Shown here: one piece after another, positions 46,591 to 58,414 of the stretch
How the letters are laid out: each line of letters starts with the position of its first letter
Numbering within the stretch: position 1 is the first letter of the stretch
NCBI GenBank assembly: GCA_001931875.2
Contig: MSJH02000803.1
Coordinates: 372,362 to 436,361 of the forward strand
Source of the DNA: Byssochlamys sp. IMV 00236
Taxonomy: Eukaryota > Ascomycota > Eurotiomycetes > Eurotiales > Thermoascaceae
Length of the DNA: 64,000 nt
Direction of reading: 5' to 3'
Position numbers and translations under genes: made by a program
Notes under the pieces: generated by a model
The model's database searches: none
Seen by the model: the letters and a program-made list of their open reading frames with translations, nothing else
Told to the model about the DNA's origin: nothing

Positions 46591-47040
46591 TGCGTCTGTA
46601 GTTCTCGCTCCGCGAGAGAAAGTTCTGATAAGGATCGGCGAAATGCGCGGAAGATGGATATTTTTGTACGCAACAGAGGTTTGGAAGGGATACCTGGGAA
46701 TTTGATTGCCAATTCCTTTAGTTACTGTACTCGGGACAGCAACAAAAAAAAGGATCCGACTAACGATCTGTGGATAGGAATGGGCTGATTTCCATCGCCT
46801 TCAAAAAAGCAACCCGCCGCAGCTAAAGAAATTTTTTCAGAAATGGTAGGCGGTGAAGCTGCACGAAACGGGCATCGGCCCGCAATGCCGCCGAGGGACG
46901 ACCTCCACCATCCATCATCAGATCCGCGATACTCAGGCTCATCGTCACTGAACCTGTCCCTGTCCCTTTCAGCCCTCTCCCGAGCTGGTGTCTCCAGGAC
47001 CAATTCGCATACCGGGATACAGTGTTTTATTTTCGACACC
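46591..47040. promoter_or_regulatory. Bidirectional promoter, LOC1 and NDUFA6-type gene
   Basis: A 450-bp spacer between two divergent housekeeping genes, with an A tract near 46743. No further motif was assigned with confidence. Confidence 0.4.
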
Positions 47041-47858
47041 ATGACTATCAACCCAACATTCCTCGCGCAGAAGACGCGCTCCTGTACGTCTCCCGGTTCC
47101 CCTTCGATGATCCGAAACTTGCAAATAGCCTAGCCCGCATTGGTCGATTGTCGGACTGACGATTTTATCACCTCTACAGCTGTCAACTGGGCTGATGCAA
47201 AGAGACGAGTGCTGCGATCATACAGACACTGGCTTCGAGCGGTCAGTAGCCCTTCCAATTCAGCATGATGTCGCCATTCCTGCACTGCCTTGTCGGTTTC
47301 GAGCCTCGCGCATAAAATGCCATTGAGTGCACATATTACGATGTCGCAAACCTGAATATCATCCAGCTGCTAACGTGATGGCGTCTTGATAAACAGTCCC
47401 CTGAGATCCAGACCATGTACTCCCTGAACATGCCCGTCTCAGCCATCCGGACGAAGATCCGCCAGGAATTCGAGCAGCACCGCTATGTCAACCAGCTGAG
47501 CGTTGTCGATGTCCTGATTCAGAAGAGCAATGCTGAGTTCCAGGTCAGTCAAGAGCTTTTTTTCAATCCATCAATCGAGGAGGGAGGTTGTTATGGGGAT
47601 GCCGACGTGGGGAATCACATATCCCACTACCGCCGCGTTATATGGGATTACTTCCTTATATCTATGGCTTCTCTCTATCTGTTGCTCTTAGTTTTACGAG
47701 AGATTTCTCTGCGAGCGCTTACTGACATGTATAAACAGGAAACCCTGAACTACTGGAAGCAGCTGTCCCACGTCATGAAGTACTTCCGTCCTGAGGAGGA
47801 CCCTACTGCTCGGCTACCGCCCAACTTCATCTCCGGCTTCCTGGAGGGCCGTAACTAA
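47041..47858 (+). CDS. NADH dehydrogenase subunit NDUFA6/14.8-kDa type (LYR protein)
   Basis: Exons 47041-47083, 47180-47241, 47397-47543 and 47739-47858; 123 aa. An accessory subunit of mitochondrial respiratory complex I (B14/NDUFA6; NUO-14.8 in Neurospora) on the matrix arm, which binds the acyl carrier protein. The LYR-family helix is VLRSYRHWLRA, where the canonical LYR reads SYR, a variant I recall in fungal members. Next come SPEIQTMYSLNMPVS and IRTKIRQEFEQHRYV, then NQLSVVDVLIQKSNAEFQET and the C-terminal YFRPEEDPTARLPPNFISGF. Length and motifs fit. The start ATG is preceded by CACC. Exon 1 is only 43 nt, which makes automated prediction easy to get wrong. Confidence 0.93.
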
Positions 47859-48317
47859 GTACTTTCTCGGAGATGGTGAACGTTGTCTCTTTTCATTCCT
47901 GTTGGATTATCTGCAGTCACTACTCGAAATCAGCGAAAATGCATACGAGACGATGAAAGAAATCCTACCCTATCTTATCCTATCCGCGTTTCCATGGCGT
48001 AACAGACAGATAGAATCATGTATATATTGTCAGAGTAGCAAGTCGAATTTTCTTTTTCTTTTCCATTACCTACTGTACAAGAGTTTCATTCTTCCTGGAT
48101 CATCTAGATGAAGACAAATAATCTTATGCTTCGTATCATCTCTATTCTTCCTATAGCTTTTTTCCCCGCCCACCTCTATCTATCATATCTTAACAGGAAA
48201 ATGCAACTCCCACATATGGTATTCATAAAAAATCGATTGCAACCAAGTAAGCGAACCAAATCAGCTTCTTTTCACCATAGACAAAAACAAGACGAAGGAA
48301 AATAGCTTTTTTTTTTC
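47859..48317. other. Convergent 3' intergenic region
   Basis: Between the stops of the complex I subunit and RPAC2. T-rich tract near 48307-48316; no gene. Confidence 0.45.
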
Positions 48318-49202
48318 TCAAGCAGTCATCCGATCCTGCTGCGCAGCATTGAACTCATCACGGGCCGTGGTGAACTTGTCAGTCACGACATCACACAGGT
48401 CCATCAGGTCATCGAGGCCTTTCTCTAGTGCTTCGACTGCTGTGGTGGAGTCTGGGATTTGTCAGTATGATTAATATAGATGGTTATATTTTGCGGAAAG
48501 GAAACTCACCATATGTCTGGATACGAAGATTCATCTTGGCTTCTGAGGGATGAGGAATGGTGTAGCCGCAGAATTCGACGGAGGGGCTTTTTTGGGATGG
48601 TATGTTAGTTTTTTCTTCTCTTTCCTTTTTCTTTTTTTTGGGATTGTACGGGGATGAATAAAAGGGACTTACTTCTTCATAATGACATATCGGAGAGCGT
48701 TGCCTAGTGTGTGATCTTCTCCCTCGAATTGGAAGGAGGCTGCTGTCTCGGTGGCTCCGGGTAGCTGTACTCATGGTTAGCTGGGCGGTTCTTCTCTGTT
48801 CGAGTCGTGGCATGACATATGGGATCGGAAGCAGCTCGTCGTGGTTAGGCATATTGAAATGAGGGAAGACATGGAAATGAAGCAATCGAGATGTAAATGA
48901 AGACGGCAATAAACATCCAAAATAACAAGAAGCATAGCACATATATCCGCTATACGAGAGACACGCAGAATCCAACGGAAATCATCACAGCAACATGCCC
49001 TGATCATCAATGCAAGCCATATACGGCACAGGCCAACCCAGACATGAGAACTCCAAAAGCCAAACAGAAAGATTGAAACAGCACTTACAACAACGATGGG
49101 CTTCTTCTCCATTTCGAACTCTTCGTTCTCGAACTGCGTCTGTTCCGGCTGTGCGTCCAGCATGGACTGGTCTTGGTCCTGGGAGTGTACTGACGACGGC
49201 AT
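48318..49202 (-). CDS. RNA polymerases I and III subunit RPAC2 (AC19)
   Basis: Exons 49202-49089, 48764-48673, 48586-48510 and 48451-48318; 138 aa, near the 142 aa of yeast Rpc19. RPAC2 pairs with RPAC1 as the alpha-like assembly platform shared by RNA polymerases I and III. The RPB11-like fold is obvious: [20 protein letters not shown], then [24 protein letters not shown], and a C-terminal helix [20 protein letters not shown]. The N-terminal ~35 residues are acidic and Q-rich. The first intron is 324 bp, longer than the others here, which makes frames in it look tempting. The start [10 protein letters not shown] was chosen as the first Met of the joined frame. Confidence 0.94.
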
Positions 49203-50512
49203 ATTGGGCGACCAGGGTATGTTAAAGTCGGTGTGTCTCTTTGTCTGCTTCGGGCGGCCTCCCTCTCTAGCTGCTAGTTTGCTCTCTCACTGATCGACCA
49301 GAAGATGACCGATTCTAGAGTATCGCTGACCTTGCTCTCAAAATTGGGTCAGGTGATAAGATAGAAGATTATTATCGGCGTCCTTTTTTTTTTTTTGCCA
49401 CTTTTTTCCCGCGCAATTTCGGGGTCGTCGGTCTTCTTCCTTGGATGTTCCAAATTAGGATATTAGGAATGCTTTTTTCTTCTTTTTTGATATATCTCTT
49501 AATCTTTCAAAACTTTGAATCATAAAAAATGGATAAGGATAACGCTAATACAGTCCTTGCTGGTGCTTGAAGCTGATTTGATTATCGCGAAGTCTTGGCT
49601 TCGGCGGCAAAAAATTTCTTCCCTTCCCGCTCTGACCGGGCGAATCAACTCTCCCTAGCCGTGAGAAGCTGGAATTATCGAACGAGGAATTAATTAATGT
49701 GGTAAAGGAATAACTATTTTCGATGCTCGAAGTAGATGTTAAACGAGATAGATTTATCTCGTAATATCAGATACTCTAGGTTCTTTTTATCGGACATTGA
49801 ATTCCATTGATATTATTTTGAGCCAATTATCACCTCTGTTAGCGTTGAGGAACATCAAAACTATTAGTTGTAGTAAGCTTGCACCTCTGCAAACCGTAAG
49901 GCGGTAGAGACACCAATTTCTGACTATTTTTGAGTTTGGAATTCTAATGACTATTATTGTTTGCGAAGTAAAGCGAGGACCTCTGAATTCCCCCTTACGG
50001 TTAGTCCTGCCACTTTCGGCATGATCGCCCCTGTATACCGTATTGCATCCACCACGAGGGCTGGGAACAATCGTCCCCACGTATGATACGTGGAATTATA
50101 TTGATACTGGGGAGTTGGAAAGGTCTAAAAGGGAGTCATTGATGATGAGGAAGCTTTTCTCAATATCGCACAGGAGGACTTTTTTAGATTCTATATACTA
50201 CCGGTCCTTGGTCCCGTGGGTCAATAGATGAGAAAGGAAGTATGTCCGAATGGTGAGCGGTGGAAGAGAGAAAGCCCGGCAGTGTACCACTCAAGATTGG
50301 GTGTTCTTCCAGTGAGCATAATGGAATGAGGATGTGAAAGTGACTAGTTCGCCTTTCGATTGTAGGAGACACCATCGTTGCATTCCGGGTCTGAATTACC
50401 TGATCTGGATACGCACATCGAATAAAACCATGTAGTACGTGTCTCCCATGTCTACACAGTTCAGCAAATCAGATCGTCAATATCCAATGATAACACTATC
50501 GCAACATGTCCT
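49203..50512. other. Intergenic region, no supported gene
   Basis: The left part is the RPAC2 promoter with a poly-T run (49386-49397). The remainder is AT-rich with frames up to 97 codons lacking domains. A few words recur but no terminal repeats were found. Confidence 0.45.
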
Positions 50513-51296
50513 CTACACAAACTCGTAATAGTAAGGACGTGTGCGATTGATCTTGCCCTCCTTATAATCTTCAGCCTGCAAACAGTCAGTTAGAACTATA
50601 AGCAAGTAGACTGGAACCTACTAGAGCTTGAACAAAAAATTCCATCATCTCAACTTCTTCCTTAAACCATGTATCTTGTCTTGGTGAAAGGGGCCCGGGC
50701 CCTTCTGAAAAAGTCTGAGCAGAATCGAAGTCGATCCAAAGCACTCTTTCCTGTTCTCCTGGTACTACCATCATATTCCTTGGGTATGGATCACCATGAA
50801 GAACTTTGGCCCGGTGGATATCCTCAAGGATATGAGAAAGCTCCGCCAGACGATGTTCCGAGAAATTAGACAAGCCAATTGGCTCCATATTTGCAATATA
50901 CTCGATAATAATAGCATTTGGGGCAAGTTCGTCGTCAATAAACATATGCAAGCTTGGCCAGAGAGTTGGCTGTATTTCTGTAATTGTGCCATAAAAATCG
51001 GGAACTCGTCGCCCACATAGCCCCTTTGCTTTCAGCCGCTGGTAGGCAGTAGATTCGCAGATAAAGAGCTCTATTTCACGGTCCGGAGGGTCCCATTCAG
51101 ACGGGCCTCTAGTATGATACTAGTAGAGCTTAGCGACATCCTAGTTATCAGGAGAATATACCTAGGTACTTACCACTTTCATAACGCATGTTTTTCCGCA
51201 GACAGCCACCTTGAAAACAACAGAGTTCTTGGACTCTTTCAGCTTCTCGAGGAACACTACATCAGAGGGTTTTACTTCTCCCAGCTCATAAGCCAT
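50513..51296 (-). CDS. Small protein-kinase-like protein
   Basis: Exons 51296-51174, 51119-50622 and 50575-50513, all phase 0; 227 aa. A fungal kinase-like family, shorter than a canonical kinase. Near the N-terminus VVFKVAVCGKTCVMKV gives a strand and a Lys that could be the ATP lysine. Then come IIIEYIANMEPIGL (hinge-like) and ELSHILEDIHRAKVLHGDPY, whose HGDPYPRNMMV fits the HxDxxxxN catalytic loop, followed by VLWIDFDSAQ, where DFD fits the metal-binding DFG/DxD site. Catalytic residues look intact, so activity is possible; substrate unknown. Intron 1 contains TACCTAGGTA. It is divergent from an AIM9-type phosphotransferase gene, with 222 bp between start codons. Confidence 0.85.
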
Positions 51297-51518
51297 GCTT
51301 GCAGTCGTAGTGTGTGTCTTGAGGGTAGAACAGTATGAAAGGTGTAATGAAGTGGAAAGGGAGTGGGTAGATAGTTGATTCTATTCTTACATAAACTCTC
51401 CAATCAAAAGTAAACACCGACTCGGCCTGGTAACACGGTTGCTTTATGACCATTGAATAAGCTAGAGATCGTTCTATTTCAGGGAAATTGTAACAGATGG
51501 CTTCTAATATATAACAAG
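51297..51518. promoter_or_regulatory. Short shared promoter of two kinase-fold genes
   Basis: Only 222 bp separate the two divergent ATGs, so both promoters must overlap. No TATA box or familiar motif was recognised. Confidence 0.45.
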
Positions 51519-53350
51519 ATGCTGCCGCCTTTGAGACACCCTTTGTGTTGGGCTTTACCAAGTCGACTTAGCCGCCCTTCATCTCTACCCTTCCTTTGCC
51601 GGCCGACTTGTTTAACTTCTCGACTGCAGCGTGCTGACGGTGCAACGATTTCGACGGCGAGCACGATGGATACAGGATTGGAATTTGGTGAGCCATTTGC
51701 TCTTGTTCTACGTTTGATTTTCCATGCTAATGGCATAGAAATAAACCCCCATACTTACACGAGCGGTCGGTGGTTGCGGCGTGACAGACTGGAGACTGAT
51801 TCGCGCTATATCCAGTTCAACTTTGGTGCTCTTTGCAAAAAGGTTATTGAGCTATGCCCTGGAGCAAGTCACATAAAGGCTTGTCGAAAAATTGAAGGTG
51901 GCTTCAACAGAGTCTTTATCTTCACCCTCGACAGCGCGAAGACCATCATCGCAAGGCTCCCGTTTCGGTTGGCAGGACCTGCGCAACTGACCACTCTTTC
52001 TGAGGTTGCTACAGTTCGTTACCGTAAGTTTATCGCCCTATCGCACCACTTACCTTAGCTCTGATCAACCTGCATCAAGTACAAACGAAGACGAATATTC
52101 CCATACCAAGAATTCTCGACTACAATTATGACGCCAGTGATAAAACGAATACTGTCGGTAGCGAGTACATCATCATGGAACATGCAACTGGCGTTCCACT
52201 ACATGAGAAATGGCATGAAATGGCCGGCGACCAGAAAGTCAGATGCATACATGCAATCTACCGGACGATCAAAGAAATCGCCGATTTGGAATTCCCCGCT
52301 TTTGGGAGCATGTACTTCGAGGATACTCTTGGATCTGCTCGCAAAGTGCCCTTAGATGATGGCTTTTGTATTGGGCCTCACTGCGGTACTAGATACTGGG
52401 GTACTAATGTTGGCGAAAGGAGATATTATCATCACGCGAATATGAACACTGGCCCATGTACGTTGCGTCAACGCCCCTGCTACTAGGCAATTGTGCTTAC
52501 CACCAGAAATCTGTTAGGGCTCACTATTGACGAATACTGTGATGGCCTCATTGACGCTGGTCTCTCACGAGTCCCTCCAGTAGATACCGAACCCGAGAGA
52601 CCAATCTATCATGGCTCGCCTGAAACGCATTTGGCTCTTCTAGAGCATACCCGTCCCGTGCTAAAGCAGATGGCCGCAAATATTCAAATCAGTAATTCCG
52701 CCACACCATTATTGTTCCACCCGGACCTGCATATGAGGAATATATTTGTTTCGGAAGACAATCCTTCTACTATCACTGGCATTATTGATTGGCAAGCAGC
52801 CAGCATCGAGCCGGCGTTTTGGTACTCAGACGAGATTCCTAACTTTGCAACGGGAAGTGAGATATGCACCGAAGCTTTTAATCTTTGTTCACAGTTTTAT
52901 ACAGCAAAACTCGCAAATCCAAGGTTAATGAATGATAACCTTTTTCGACCATTCCTTTATTGTTACAGAACATGGAAGGATGGCGCGGTAGCCTTACGCC
53001 ACGAGATGATTGAGACTGCTCGGCTTTGGAACGAGCTAGGATTTGAAGGTCAATGTCCTTATCCTTTACCCTCGCGAGAAGAACTTGAGAAACATGAGAA
53101 GGAGTACAGACTTTTTGTGGCGGCACAGAATCTACGAACTGATTTATCTAGCTTGCTAAATGTCGCGTCGGACGGATGGGTACCTCCGGATGGCTGGGAA
53201 GCTGCACAGGCAGCCCAGAAGGAACTTTTCAATGGGATGTTGCAGGCTGTTTTGGAGAACTCAGATTCAGATGATGATGAGCCGGTAAGAGATGAAAAGA
53301 CTCTGAGGTCAATCTGGCCATTTGACATGAATCACAATGACAACAGTTGA
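51519..53350 (+). CDS. AIM9-type mitochondrial phosphotransferase (APH fold)
   Basis: Exons 51519-52023, 52080-52457 and 52518-53350; 571 aa. The second acceptor was chosen (TTAG at 52517) because the nearer one (CCAG at 52506) creates a stop. The N-terminal ~50 residues are rich in R, L, S and P with no acidic residue in the first 40, a mitochondrial presequence (MLPPLRHPLCWALPSRLS). The aminoglycoside phosphotransferase fold follows: YTSGRWLRRDRLETDSRYIQ, IEGGFNRVFIFTLD, AKTIIARLPF, the hinge EYIIMEHATGVPL, catalytic loop LLFHPDLHMRNIFVS and metal site GIIDWQAA. It resembles yeast AIM9/FMP29-like proteins of mitochondria, whose substrate is unknown. Catalytic residues are intact. The acidic C-terminus (NSDSDDDEPVRDE) is unstructured. 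Confidence 0.9.
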
Positions 53351-54986
53351 GATCAGAAGGAAGGGACTATATGCAGCATTTCAATATATCTATAGTCGAT
53401 TTCTGTACGTGTGGAGCGACGGCTTGTGGTCTTACGCTTGATATTTTGTAGAAACTCGACATCTGGAAATAGGTAATAGGGTTCACTAAATAGTCCACTA
53501 AGTCGATAGATGAGCAGGCAAATGATGGCTAGACGAGCACCAGTCGATTGAAGATAGAGACGATCAAGAACAGCCCAAGGGTACGAGTAACTAGTAGAGA
53601 GCAAGCTCAAGTCTGCAATATAGATTATCTATGGGGTGAATGGCTGTGGCTAAGAAGAACAATACGCTCGGTGCTCACTTCCCCCAGAGAGGCAAAACTA
53701 AAACATTAGAAATCCCGCACATAATGACATTAGCTAGACACCAGAAGATCCCTAGATACTCGATATCTCAGCGGATTCTCACAGAAAGTTAGTTACTGCA
53801 TACTAGTTAATAACCATTCCATGGTGTCGGCACACTTTACCTAGTCCATAACTATATCTAGTCATATTTTTTGGAACATACAAAGGAAGCAAAGGAATAA
53901 CACCATGACTAGTTAGATAGTTATAGAATGTCTTCAACCTCCGGATTAGCAGAATAGAACCACAACTCTTCTTGGCCCCCGAACGGCCTCACAGTCTTAG
54001 AAGGCTAGCAAAGGGTAGGCGGACTACTAGTTACTACTTTCCATGCTAAGCAATTCCACCTGATCATCAGCCGCTGCGACTATCCCTATTACGAAGAAGC
54101 CTATCCTGAACCTTGGAACCTCGGGAACTTGTTGAGGAACTACTCCAAACTTCGAAAGTACTTCTAGATGGGTCCCTGAGCCGTTCAGACGGCCTCTTTG
54201 TCGTCATTATTATTACTATTGCGGAAGGTCCACTATTGATTGATTGTCTTCCAGGTTCCGGCAGTGGCCGCCATCTCCATCCGTTATTGATCGACTAACT
54301 AGTCATCGTTGAAACCAGACTGCTGGGGACGGACGAAGAATGGGGAGAGACGGGAACGGGATGGGGCTCAACGCGGCAGAATATGGAGTAGTTCCAAGTA
54401 AGAAAAGAGTTGAGTAACTACGGGTTAGTGGGTAGAGTAAGTAACTGATAGACTACAGTAACTAAGTATAGATAGAAAGGAACAATAATAATAGTTAGAG
54501 TGAGTTAGATAGAAGAAAAAGACTCACCCGAAAAGCTGGATCCTAATTTTTTAGACGGCCGAGTTTCACGCTACTTTTTTTTTTCCTGTTTCTTTTTCGA
54601 ACTGGTTCTGAGTCTTGGGAACCCTTGAGGACCCCCATTGATGATGCCATTGCGGAGAAAAAAAAGAGTCTGACAAGGAGGCATCAACGGCTTCGTTGTT
54701 CATCTGCCATGTGGTTGTTTTGACAGTGTGGGGATCTTAAGTAACCCGAGTAAGCCTAAAATGATCATCATGTTGGCACTTGCGCCCCCTTTTTTGTTTT
54801 TCTGTTCCCCTTCCTTTCGTCTTCTCTTGGATGATCAGGCTTTTTTTAGCTGGGATCCCTCTGACAGTGCCGCTTTACCAGGAAGAGGTGTGAGTGAGAG
54901 CTATTTGTGAATTATTAAACAGAGAAGAATCTCGTATGGAGTAAAGCCACAGCCCGCTGACAGGTAGCACAGACAAAATCAAAAAA

Positions 54987-55006
54987 NNNNNNNNNNNNNN
55001 NNNNNN
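54987..55006. other. Assembly gap, 20 N in a poly-A tract
   Basis: Twenty N bases are flanked by A runs on both sides, so the gap probably marks a homopolymer the assembly could not resolve. Confidence 0.99.
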
Positions 55007-58000
55007 AAAAAAAAAAAAAAAAATGAATACTAACTCCGAAATTTTCCATATTCTTCGTGCTACACTACCTACAACGGGCCGAATGGAGCCGTCGTTTGAG
55101 ATCTCGATAGTAACGTGCACCAAATTAAGTTTAATATGGGGTCGGGGTATAATCCCTCTGGAGATCATCGGGAAATGTGTCACGAATCGATTCCTCTTCC
55201 ACGAGTATCTAGTTGCTTGAATGCAGAATTGTGAGGTCATGGGATCAACGGCTGTGTCTACTCTGTTGGCCAAATCAGATTTTTTCCGTAATTAAAGAAT
55301 TTTTTTTTTGCAGACCAATCGATAAGGATGCCGTGGTGAATACTGACTGTACTTGCAGATTGACTGTTGGCTGGTTCAGGAAATGGCACGATTGGCGATT
55401 ACTTTTGAACGGTGCTGGATAATAATGCCAGGCATAAAGAGAGCATCCTGATCAGATCAGATGCCATCTGAAGGTGGACAGGGAAGCCTCACTTGGCAAG
55501 TAACTCGTAGCTGGTAGATAGTGTACTCCGTAGTTGAGGTATGTAGTGCGCCGCGCGCGGCACCTAAGAAATGAGCCCGGGAGAGACGGCGGGCGGTTAG
55601 CCACGTGTTTGAGCATTGACCTGAGATGTTTAGTACTCGTAGAGAAGCTTCCTGCTAGTTTAATGGAGAGATAGATCATCATTTTCCGAATTCTCGGGAT
55701 TCAACCACAAACACCAGAATCGTTGGTTCGGTTGGTCGTATGGACCCCATCGCCTGGTCGATGTTACGGCGTCAACGCACTCCATTCTGGGTAAGGATGC
55801 TTCAAGGTATACTCCTTCGCTATAGAACGATATCCGGTGGGACCAGACACTTATGTGCCAGCAGTGTAGAATGGATAATTAAAATGGCCCGTCCAGGCAG
55901 AAGCGCCGCAGGAGACTACAATACGCCGCAAAAGAACCCTGTTGGCTCCAAATCGGGACAAGGAGTCGAAGAAGCATTTTCCATTGTAGGCCATGGCGGT
56001 TGAGATACCAATTCATACGATGTGAATAACGATGATCGTCATTTGGCGAGTCGACACCAGGTGTGATGGGTTGTAAGTTGTAACTTGAGTAGGACCCTTT
56101 GTGTGACGTCTCGTACTCAACGACCCGTTAATTATTCGATAAGACGGCGACCGTGCAGTCTAGATATTACATATTACTTGAATAGTACCCTCGAGCCTGA
56201 TCCTAACGAGAATCAAACTGGATGAAATAATGCCCACATGGCGGTAGTTCGTGTTGGTGATATGGGCCCCAAATCGCAGGTTACCGTGTCCGCGCGCGAT
56301 AGGTTCCGTCAATGGCGCACCTTTCTGTGTGTGGTTCTAGGCCATAGGGCAAAGCGTGCTGCCAGAATCCCCCAAGATTCAGTCAGAAAGGGCTTCTGGA
56401 CCTGCCGATGCTCTGATCTCAAAAAGAAATAGTGTCATGCATCTATCTCCGTGCGTTTCTCCTCTCAGTCGTAATATCTTTGTAAGGCTCCCACCCGAAG
56501 AACCAGGGCGTTTGTAACCCTGGACAGGGATATCGACGAATAGGCGAGATCACCGGAGTGACGAGACGTGCCTAGTTAAGATGATCATGATGATGGTGCT
56601 CTTTTACAAAGCACTTGCGCTGGCGGCTGCCCAGATTTTTGGCCTCGTCGATGTCCTTGTAAGCCGGTCCACGCTATCGTGCTCAGGGCGCAATGGACTT
56701 CCAGTATCGCATCCCATTTCCTGGTCCTGGCACGATTGCCTCGTGGAGTTACACAGTAGAGACGGGGGATCATCCCATCATAGACTCTTTCGGGGGGAAG
56801 AAATGACGCGTGACAGTTTCCGTCGCAAACCAGGCTGGGTTTAAGAAAAGAATTGTGACACGGGTCCCGGGGATGTAGGCTGCTCAATGCGATATTCATG
56901 CTGAGCCGTTGAACATATTATTTCCATCCATTATTGTCCTGCAAAATACATATAATAATGGACATTTTGGGGAAAGGGCTCAAGCGTAGTAGCCGCAGTA
57001 GTGACTACTACTCCGTACTCCGTAGGCTGTTGCAGATAAGCCTTAATCCGTTTCATTAAGGTCCGTGCCTTGCGATGTGCTGCAAATCTACCGAAAATAT
57101 TCGAATGAAGGTGGACTGTGCACTGGAAGAGCCCACGTACATGAAACAGACAGGCCAACCGAGCAGCTGGATCTTCGCTTTTCCACTTGTAACTACTACT
57201 CCATGCAGTGAATACCCAGTGTCATGTCCGTATAACAGCATTTACTTTGTATAGTCTAGAGCAACCAAATCGCATTACGCCAAGCTCTTTTCTGAAATAA
57301 ATGTATGAAACCTGCTGTTGCGTTGCGTGATAGTGGAAGCTTCCCTGGAGGTTGGTTCCGGGAGAGCGCAACAGAAGCAGGGGCCGCCGCCTAATTTGAG
57401 GACGAACAAGTTTTGAATGGTGTTCAGTAGAATACAGGCGTCTGCACTGGATTGCTAGTACGTTGTAGCTCGCGCTACGATCCGAAAAGGTACCCTTGAA
57501 CGAGCCCCAGAGAGGCCCGCGATCGTAACCTGGGTTTAATTATTATCATTGTGTCTACTCCGTAGATATGGCTCTCTCAGTCGCGCACTGTTTCGGAGTG
57601 TCAAAACGATGCGGGTCAGAAGAATGGATGTATCAGGCCGAACTCCCTACATGCCTGAGGAGCAAATAGTGCTACGGGCAGTCTTTTGAAGGGAATGCTG
57701 GCGGGCGATGTTACGGCCGAGGCCAAAGAGGCATGTCACAATGCGACTGCTCGCAAAGGCCGATCCACCTGGAGAATGATGGATGGATGGGTTTGGAGGA
57801 CTGCGACTTGGATCTATAACCCGCCGTCGCTAAAATGCAGCGTGGGCTCCCGATCCAGTCAAGAGGGCCTCCTGCGCCGCACAGTTCACTCCTCCGGCTG
57901 CGAGACACTTGGGGCTAGACTAGAGTAGATACTGTTGACACTCTGACACAGGTGGTTGGATCTCCAGGAAATGGCAGGGATTGACCGGTCCAAAACTCTG

Positions 58001-58385
58001 AGCAGAGGGCTGACTTGAAAAGGACAGCGTCAGACCATGGTAGAGGCCGACCAGCGTCGATGGTGAGGGCGCTGGTGTCGCAGGTTTGCCACAGGAGTTG
58101 GTCTGCACGGCCCTGCCGCCGTCCGATCGAGGTTCAACTGGATTGTGGCCCCCAGTGGGGTTCTCAGACTATCGATTCTTCAAACCGACAATCAAATCTT
58201 GTGATCCTCTCTCGACTCTCGACTGGGCCAAGCAGCCAAGGAGCTATGACACCGTCGTTCGGAATTGAGGAGCCGCGCGGGGGGTTTGCGTTGGTTCGAT
58301 CGTCGTTCGTCTGAAGCTCGTTCTGGCCCATGAGGTTGATAGGCACGAGGAGAAGGAAGGGCGTGTTCGTGCGGTGATCGGGATA

Positions 58386-58414
58386 GATGGATGGATGGAT
58401 AGATAGATAGATAG
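58386..58414. repeat. GATG/GATA tetranucleotide microsatellite
   Basis: Three GATG units followed by four GATA units. Part of the intergenic region. Confidence 0.8.
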
